Shown here in pieces: positions 37,896-43,115 of a stretch of 43,115 bases of DNA. Origin of the DNA: Gemmatimonadales bacterium (GTDB lineage: Bacteria; Gemmatimonadota; Gemmatimonadetes; Longimicrobiales; Gaopeijiaceae); contig REBP01000099.1 of the NCBI GenBank assembly GCA_007692665.1, positions 1 through 43,115 on the forward strand. Direction: 5' to 3'. How positions within the stretch are numbered: position 1 is the stretch's first letter; each line of letters begins with the position of its first letter. The notes under the pieces were generated by a model. The model was not told the origin of the DNA and ran no database searches. It saw nothing but the letters and a program-made list of their open reading frames with translations. A program made the translations under genes and the position numbers.

Positions 37896-38988
37896 CCGGG
37901 GGTGAACCGGGGGCCGCCATCGGCAGCCTGATCTCGAAGGTCGACCCCGACCCGGGTTCGCTGACGAGTCGAGTCTCTCCGCCCAGCTGGATCACCGCCT
38001 CCCGCACGATCGTGAGCCCGAGCCCGCTCCCTCGCGGATGCTCGGGGCCATCTCCTCCCCGCTCGTGGTACCGGAAAACCCGGTCGTGGTCCGCCTCATG
38101 GATCCCGATCCCGTTGTCCTGCACCTCGATCCGAAGCTGCCCGTCCGCGCACGAGGCGCCCAGCCGCACCCATCGCTCGGATTTGGATGCATCGGCATAG
38201 CGCACGCCGTTCACGAGGAGATTGGACAGGACCAGTCGCATCCGCCCGCCCTCCACCTCCACGGGAGGCAGGGGCTCCCGGATCTCCAGCTGAACTCCCT
38301 TCCGCCGCGCCACGGGGCGGATCCCCAGCACCACCCGGGTGACCACCTGGGGGAGCGGCACCGGGTCTCCCTCGCTCCACTGCTGCGCATCCATGAAGGC
38401 GGCCACGTCGTCCACCGTGTTCAGTGCCGCGTCGATCCCCGCCGCCACCAGGGCGATGATCTCGACGTGGCGCTCCTTTCCAAGGCCGTCCGGGGGATTC
38501 TGCAGCAGGTCGACGCCCGTCCTGGCCGCGCCGAGCCGGTTCCCCAGTTCGTGGGCGAGGATCTCCCCGAAGGTTTCGAGGGCATCGGCGTTCTCGCGAC
38601 TGCGGCGCGCATCCAGCACGTGGTTCAGGCGAACCGTCTCCTCCACGAGGACACGCATCGCCCGGCGCAGGCGAAGACTCACCGGCGGCTCGCCGTTCGG
38701 ATACGGTGCGTCTCCAAGGAGCAGGTCCTCCACGTGGCCCAGCTCGTCCAGCGTGTCCCTGACATCGAAGCCATGGCTTCTGAAACAGCTCGCCAGGTCC
38801 CGGCACGCGAGGCGGAAGTCCTCTCCCACCTCCCTTTCGCCGGAACTCACCCACCCCTGGAGCGTCTCGAGGAGGAGAATGACACGGTCCTGGACGACCT
38901 CCGGCATCGGCAACAGCTGACCCTCCCGGCCACGTGCCTCCATCCACCCGCGCACGAGCGTCAGTTCCTTCGTTTTCTGTTTCTCCAC
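37882..38988 (-). CDS. Cytoplasmic sensor histidine kinase
   Basis: From the GTG at 38988 the protein has 368 residues. The first ~130 are helical, with no membrane segment and no PAS or GAF motif that I can recognise, so the input is unknown. The dimerisation helix has the H-box FGEILAHELGNRLG with His147. The ATP domain has the N-box LSNLLVNGVRYA, DNGIGI at 291-296 and GSGLGLTIV at 320-328. I prefer GTG 38988 because GGAGAG lies six bases before it; a TTG at 39066 would extend it by 26 residues. It converges on the two response regulator genes and overlaps the second by 14 bases. Confidence 0.9.
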   Translation of the reverse strand: MEKQKTKELTLVRGWMEARGREGQLLPMPEVVQDRVILLLETLQGWVSSGEREVGEDFRLACRDLASCFRSHGFDVRDTLDELGHVEDLLLGDAPYPNGEPPVSLRLRRAMRVLVEETVRLNHVLDARRSRENADALETFGEILAHELGNRLGAARTGVDLLQNPPDGLGKERHVEIIALVAAGIDAALNTVDDVAAFMDAQQWSEGDPVPLPQVVTRVVLGIRPVARRKGVQLEIREPLPPVEVEGGRMRLVLSNLLVNGVRYADASKSERWVRLGASCADGQLRIEVQDNGIGIHEADHDRVFRYHERGGDGPEHPRGSGLGLTIVREAVIQLGGETRLVSEPGSGSTFEIRLPMAAPGSPPVSDA

Positions 38989-39238
38989 GGTGCGCTCTCC
39001 CAGGTGGGGGAGGGCGTCGTCCTCGCTCGCTCCCGGTGTGCTGACGATGACACGACCCCCTGCCAATTCCCCGAACGCGGTCGCCCCACCCCTTTCCGGG
39101 CGATTTCGCGCGGCGCCTGCCTCCGGATCGCCAACCTAAACCGCGTACTTCCCCGACACAAGGATTCCGTGCGCCCCGCGGGGACTCTTCGCCCCACCCC
39201 TTGAACCCCCGCCTGCCCCTCGCCACACTCGAAGCACC

Positions 39239-41284
39239 ATGCCTTCCTCTGCCGCCCTCCTCGTCTTCGGCATTCTCGCCGTCACGGTCGTGCTCTTCGT
39301 GAGCGAGCGCCTCCGCCTGGATGTCGTGGCCCTGATGGCACTCCTGGCCCTCACCCTCGTCGGCATTCTCACCCCCGGGGAGGCGCTGGCCGGCTTCTCG
39401 GACCCCGTCGTCATCATGATCGCCGGCCTCTTCGTGGTGGGGGACGGCCTCTTTCAGACCGGGGTGGCCCGGGCCATGGGACGCCTTCCGGCGAAACTTG
39501 CCGGCGACTCCGAGGTCCGGCTCCTCGTCATCATCATGCTCCTGGTGGCGCTCCTTTCCGGGATCATGAGTTCCACGGGCACGGTGGCCGTCATGCTCCC
39601 GGTGGTGATGGGGCTCGCCTGGGCGCGCAACATCTCCCCCTCCAAGCTCCTCATCCCCCTCTCGGTGGCCTCGCTCCTGGGGGGCATGCTCACCCTCATC
39701 GGCACCGCCCCCAACATCGTGGTGAGCCAGCACCTGGAGTCGCTGGGGCGCGAGGGTTTCGGCATGTTCGCCTTCACCCCGGTGGGGCTGGCCATGGTGG
39801 TGGCGGGCGTGGCCTTCATGGCGCTGGTGGGACGCCGCCTTCTTCCGGACCGCCCCAGTCCCGCCCGCCCCGCCTCCTCCACCGACGCGCCCACCCTCTC
39901 CGAGATGGCTGGGGAATGGGAGCTTGCGCCCTCCCTCTTCCGGGTCCGCCTCGGGGCCGAATCTCCGCTGGCGGGAACCGCGCTGGAGGATGCGGAGCTC
40001 CCGGCCCGATTCGGGGTCACGGTGACAGAGATCCGGGAGGGCGGTGGCGTCGAGCGCCGGAAGAAGCTGCGAGGTCGTCCCGCCCTCCCGTCCCGGCGCG
40101 CGTTCCGTCGCATGTCGGACCCGGTGTCTACGGAGGCCGCCCCGGCGGATGCGGGCCCGGACGCTGCGGGTCCGGCTCCCGCGACGCCGGCCACCTCCGG
40201 CCCGGTCGCTGCGGGTCCGGCTGCCGCGACACCGGACGCCGCGGGCCCGGTCGCCTCCGGCCCGGCAGGCGCGTCCCGGCCGGCCCTGGCCTCCACCATC
40301 CTCCGGGCCGGCGACGAGCTCGTCCTCCAGGGGAGCCCCGACGGGGTGCACCGCCTCGTCGCCCGCATGGGCGTGCACCTCGTGGGCGAGGCGCTCGAGG
40401 GCGACCCCACCGGTCCCGAGACCGGCATGGCCGAGGTGCTCCTCGCCCCCCGCTCCCGCCTCGTCGGCAAGACCCTGAAGGACATCCGGTTCCGGGACCG
40501 CTACCTGCTCGGCGTGGTGGGGGTCAAGCGACTGGGCGAACTTGTGCCGGGTCCCCTCGCGGATCTCCCCCTCCGGTTCGGCGACACCCTGCTCGTGCAG
40601 GGCGACTGGGAGCGGATCCGGCTCCTGCAGCGGGAGACCCGGGACTTCATCGTGGCCATGGCCCCGCGGGAGATGTCCGACGCGCTGGCACCGCTGGGAC
40701 GGGCGCCCGTGGCGGTGGGGATCATGGTGGCCATGATGGCCCTCCTGACCCTGGGCCTCGTCCCCCCGGTCACCGCCGTGCTCCTGGCTGCCGTAGCCAT
40801 GGTGCTGAGCGGATGCGTCACCGTGGAGGACGCCTACCGCGCCGTGAACTGGGAGAGCGTGGTTCTCATCGCCGGGATCCTCCCCATGGCCACCGCCCTC
40901 GAGATCACCGGGGGGATGGCGTGGCTGGTGGACTCGCTGTCGGGGCTCATGGAGGGCGCCGGTCCCATCATCCTCCTGGTGGCGCTCTTCCTTCTCACCT
41001 CGGCGCTGAGCCAGGTGATCTCGAACACGGCCACGGCGGTGCTGCTGGCCCCCATCGCCTCGTCGCTGGCCCTGGGGATCGGGGCGCGGCCCGAGCCCTT
41101 CCTCATGACCCTGGCCGTGGCCGCCTCCACCGCCTTCGCCACCCCCGTGGCCTCACCGGTGAACACGCTGGTGCTGGGCCCGGGGGGCTACCGCTTCGGC
41201 GATTTCTTCAAGGTGGGCGTGGCCCTCCAGGCCATCATCCTCGTGATCACCGTGCTCCTGGTGCCGGTGCTCTTCCCGTTCTGA
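39239..41284 (+). CDS. SLC13/DASS-family transporter with RCK_C (TrkA-C) domains
   Basis: The 681-residue inner-membrane protein has an N-terminal transport half (about 1-200; SGIMSSTGTVAVMLP and GTAPNIVVSQHL), a cytoplasmic middle with two TrkA-C-like domains (about 235-280 and 395-475; LVGKTLKDIRFRDRYLLGVV is typical), and a C-terminal transport half (about 485-681; SQVISNTATAVLLAPIASSL with the SNT motif). DASS members move dicarboxylates, sulfate or other anions with Na+. The first TrkA-C domain is split by a Pro/Ala/Gly-rich insert of about 75 residues (300-375). No ribosome site precedes the ATG. It diverges from the kinase gene with a ~250-base gap that has no obvious promoter. Confidence 0.92.
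   Translation: MPSSAALLVFGILAVTVVLFVSERLRLDVVALMALLALTLVGILTPGEALAGFSDPVVIMIAGLFVVGDGLFQTGVARAMGRLPAKLAGDSEVRLLVIIMLLVALLSGIMSSTGTVAVMLPVVMGLAWARNISPSKLLIPLSVASLLGGMLTLIGTAPNIVVSQHLESLGREGFGMFAFTPVGLAMVVAGVAFMALVGRRLLPDRPSPARPASSTDAPTLSEMAGEWELAPSLFRVRLGAESPLAGTALEDAELPARFGVTVTEIREGGGVERRKKLRGRPALPSRRAFRRMSDPVSTEAAPADAGPDAAGPAPATPATSGPVAAGPAAATPDAAGPVASGPAGASRPALASTILRAGDELVLQGSPDGVHRLVARMGVHLVGEALEGDPTGPETGMAEVLLAPRSRLVGKTLKDIRFRDRYLLGVVGVKRLGELVPGPLADLPLRFGDTLLVQGDWERIRLLQRETRDFIVAMAPREMSDALAPLGRAPVAVGIMVAMMALLTLGLVPPVTAVLLAAVAMVLSGCVTVEDAYRAVNWESVVLIAGILPMATALEITGGMAWLVDSLSGLMEGAGPIILLVALFLLTSALSQVISNTATAVLLAPIASSLALGIGARPEPFLMTLAVAASTAFATPVASPVNTLVLGPGGYRFGDFFKVGVALQAIILVITVLLVPVLFPF
40143..40275. 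repeat. Ala/Gly/Pro-coding degenerate repeats in the transporter insert
   Basis: Several copies of a GCGGGTCCGG / GCGGGCCCGG-centred unit alternate with GCGACGCCGG-like units and code AAGPA and ATPA peptides. The repeat sits in the cytoplasmic loop and keeps frame. Confidence 0.7.
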
Positions 41285-41609
41285 GGGGGGGAGCACATGG
41301 ACCGGCTCCTCGGGCCCGCTCCCGGGAATCCGCATCGCACCGAATCCTGCTGAACGGGGAGCGTTTCTCCGCAATCGACCCTTCCTTCGACCACGCTGGC
41401 ACTCGTTGTCTCCCTATAGACGCTCGGAGCCCAAAGCATCGCGTTTCGAGAAGGACGCTTCCGGCTCCCGTCTCCCATAGGAAGCTTTTCGGTGCCATCG
41501 TCCGCCGGAGACCCCATGGTTGCGGAGTTTGTCACGCTGGGCCACCGGACGGCCCACCGGACGGGCCACCGGACGGCCCGTCGAATCGACCACCCGTGCG
41601 CCTCCCCCG
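41285..41609. other. Intergenic spacer with a 12-base tandem repeat
   Basis: About 325 bases between the convergent transporter and 12-TM genes contain no credible gene or RNA. A 12-base unit (GGCCACCGGACG and variants) is repeated three times at 41540-41575. A CCTATAGA stretch near 41424 is AT-rich, but I cannot pair it with a -35 box. I see no strong terminator. Confidence 0.6.
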
Positions 41610-43013
41610 TCAGACCCGCCCCGGACCCAGCGGACACCGGGCGAAGTGCCGGTGCAGCAGCACCCACGCGCTCCCGTGGACGACGGCGGCGAGAAGTACG
41701 AGGCTCCCCACGAGCGCCACGGGGTCCTCGTGGATCCACCGGTTCAGGGCACCCTGGGTCCCCCAGACCAGGGGCATGTAGAGCAGCCCGGGGAGGAACG
41801 TGGTGCTGATCCGCGCCTGTCGATCCCTGAATCCCCCCCACGCACCCACGGGGCCCCAGGCCAGGACGATGGCGATGAATGTTGCGATCTCGGCACCCGG
41901 AATCCCGCCCCGGGCACCCGGGACGACCTGAAGCCCGAGGTAGAGGAATCCCACCGCGAAGGCGGCACCGATCATCCCCTTCAGGACCATCGCCGGCAGG
42001 ACCACCCGTGCCCATCCCCGTCGGGACAGTGGATACCAGAGTCCTCCCCTTAGGAACAGGTCCCCCGAGGCGTAGAGGGTGGCAAAGACAATGACGAGCG
42101 GGATCGTGTGCCCCAGCCAGGCCGCGGCGAACGAGAAACCCAGGAAGAAGAGCGCCTGGTCCAGAAAGGGGACCGCGGAGCGCGCCCTCGCCTCCAGGAA
42201 CGCCGCCCCCATCCAGGCCCGGGGGCCTCCGTGGGAGAGCGGTCGCGGCGGGCGCGACGCACCTCGGTCATCGGCTTCTGCGTACGACCCGGGCCGCCCG
42301 GACGACCCGGGCCGCCCGAGCCTCATGGACCCCAACGCGCCGCTCCACACGCCCTGGCGCCCACGCCCGCATCGACGCCGGCTCACCTCCCTCGAGAATC
42401 CGGCGCGAAGGAGCACGATCGAGCCGAGGAGCCCGGCCACGATCACGGCGACCGGGTACCTGCCGCCCAGTTCGGAAGGTGCCGCCGGATGGAAGACCAG
42501 AACGAGCAGCACGACGGACACCTGGAGGACACCAAGGAGCGTCCCCACCAGGAAGTGAAGCCGGTCCGCATCCACCAGGTCCCGGAGGCCTCCCGGCAGG
42601 AGAAACAGGAGCAGGACGGCCGCGGCCATGGCCCCCGCCTCCACCCCGAGCCCGAGGTGCAGCGCCACGAGGCCGAACGCCAGTGCGAGCCCACCTCCCA
42701 TCAGCAGGGTCCCCCGGCGGAGCCCCGCGCTGAACCCGGGAAGATGCCACCCCATCAGGGACCCCTCCGCCTGGGACCGGGCGCCGTGGACCATCACACC
42801 GATCAGGGTGGAGGCCGCCAGGGCGGCGACCCACAGGCTGACCGCTCCCTCGCTCTCCCCGGCGACCCAGAGCGGAACGTACTCCCACGACAGGAAAACG
42901 AACGCCACCGTGAACACGCCCAGGAACAGGAGGTGCGTACCTTCGCCCAGCAGCCGGAAGAGCGCCATGGGAGACCCCCTCATGGGGAGCCCCCTCATGG
43001 GAGCCCCCCTCAT
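41610..43013 (-). CDS. Twelve-helix membrane protein of unknown function
   Basis: The 467-residue protein has about twelve membrane helices in two sets of six (about 26-205 and 279-462), separated by a 70-residue Gly/Arg/Ser-rich cytoplasmic linker. I recognise no family with confidence; the layout could suit a transporter permease. The N-terminus reads MRGAPMRGLPMRGSPMALF because the DNA carries three 15-base repeats, each with an ATG. The first ATG (43013) overlaps the stop of the upstream gene (ATGA) and has a strong GGGGGAG leader, so I use it; the ATG at 42968 would be enough for the full membrane domain. Confidence 0.75.
   Translation of the reverse strand: MRGAPMRGLPMRGSPMALFRLLGEGTHLLFLGVFTVAFVFLSWEYVPLWVAGESEGAVSLWVAALAASTLIGVMVHGARSQAEGSLMGWHLPGFSAGLRRGTLLMGGGLALAFGLVALHLGLGVEAGAMAAAVLLLFLLPGGLRDLVDADRLHFLVGTLLGVLQVSVVLLVLVFHPAAPSELGGRYPVAVIVAGLLGSIVLLRAGFSREVSRRRCGRGRQGVWSGALGSMRLGRPGSSGRPGSYAEADDRGASRPPRPLSHGGPRAWMGAAFLEARARSAVPFLDQALFFLGFSFAAAWLGHTIPLVIVFATLYASGDLFLRGGLWYPLSRRGWARVVLPAMVLKGMIGAAFAVGFLYLGLQVVPGARGGIPGAEIATFIAIVLAWGPVGAWGGFRDRQARISTTFLPGLLYMPLVWGTQGALNRWIHEDPVALVGSLVLLAAVVHGSAWVLLHRHFARCPLGPGRV
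42969..43013 (-). repeat. Three 15-base repeats, each with a start codon and purine tract
   Basis: Minus-strand units at 43013-42999, 42998-42984 and 42983-42969 have the form ATGAGGGGGNCTCCC with slight variation, followed by a fourth ATG at 42968. Each AGGGGG tract stands about eight bases before the next ATG, a Shine-Dalgarno-like spacing. Confidence 0.9.
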
Positions 43014-43115
43014 TCGCTCCCCCTCCCCCCGGTGAGGACCGGGAAGAGCCGATCCAGGTTCAGGGGGCGGCGCTCCACCGTGACCCCGTGCCGGGCGGCG
43101 AACGCCGCTTCCTCT
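43010..43115 (-). CDS. C-terminal fragment of a gene running off the right edge
   Basis: The last 34 codons of a minus-strand gene (EEAAFAARHGVTVERRPLNL, then DRLFPVLTGG and a short polar end) stop at TGA 43010-43012, overlapping the start of the 12-TM gene by four bases. The composition looks like real protein, but the fragment is too short to assign. Its coupling to a polytopic membrane protein would suit a transporter partner such as an ATPase, but that is a guess. Confidence 0.6.
   Translation of the reverse strand, partial: EEAAFAARHGVTVERRPLNLDRLFPVLTGGRGSE

Noticed and set aside
41404-41440. Sigma54 promoter in the spacer (TGGCAC followed by TTGTC)
   Set aside because: Only three bases separate the two elements instead of five, so GG and GC spacing is wrong.
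41285-41609. tRNA or small RNA gene in the spacer
   Set aside because: No cloverleaf arms, T-loop sequence or convincing stem set could be found by eye.

Overview
The window looks like a piece of chromosome from a high-GC, Gram-negative, aerobic, membrane-rich bacterium. It has a TamA/TamB outer-membrane pair, lipoprotein signals, a cytochrome b/Rieske - caa3 oxidase respiratory operon, many Ala/Gly/Pro-rich linkers and very GC-rich third codon positions. The gene mix (S9 peptidase, bc-caa3 operon with fused subunits, gyrA with an acidic tail) is reminiscent of Gemmatimonadota, but that is an inference; no rRNA or other phylogenetic marker beyond gyrA is present. I see no phage, IS element, CRISPR array, tRNA or rRNA. 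Both ends cut through genes.

Layout. 1-5.3 kb, minus strand: a partial lipoprotein, a saccharopine-dehydrogenase-family enzyme with its own sigma70-like promoter, gyrA, a TPR protein and an unknown protein. 5.4-9.1 kb, minus strand: a tightly coupled operon (PLP decarboxylase, CPBP protease, DUF6941 protein, MOSC protein). 9.2-11.9 kb: small proteins and a lipoprotein on alternating strands, then a SufT-like/carboxymuconolactone-decarboxylase-like pair. 12.0-15.8 kb, plus strand: 6-phosphofructokinase and a secreted S9 peptidase. 15.8-17.7 kb, minus strand: a small secreted protein and an NSS transporter. 17.7-20.6 kb, plus strand: a near-perfect sigma54 promoter, a 22-codon leader ORF, a long acetyl-CoA hydrolase/transferase-family protein and a 4-TM protein. 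20.7-28.1 kb, minus strand: tamB and a TamA-like gene. 28.1-28.6 kb: a non-coding, repeat-rich spacer. 28.6-35.9 kb, minus strand: Rieske, cytochrome b-c, oxidase subunit II-c, fused subunit I-III, and a fused CtaG; all five overlap at their stop/start codons. 36.1-39.0 kb: an NtrC-type regulator, a single-domain receiver and a convergent histidine kinase. 39.2-41.3 kb: an SLC13/DASS transporter. 41.6-43.1 kb, minus strand: a 12-TM protein coupled to a gene that runs off the edge.

How they work together. The bc-caa3 operon would carry electrons from (mena)quinol through the Rieske protein, the c domain fused to cytochrome b and the c domain of subunit II to the fused oxidase core. The divergently encoded NtrC-type regulator and a sigma54-like site suggest, without proof, that this operon and the acyl-CoA gene at 17.9 kb answer to sigma54. 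The main points for follow-up are: reciprocal Asp/Glu exchanges along the D-channel positions of oxidase subunit I; a QPDLF clamp-binding-like motif at the GyrA C-terminus; tandem repeats that duplicate start codons with purine-rich leaders at three genes; the sigma54 promoter plus leader ORF; and the repeat-rich spacer at 28.3-28.5 kb. I found no clear case of a wholly new multi-gene system.
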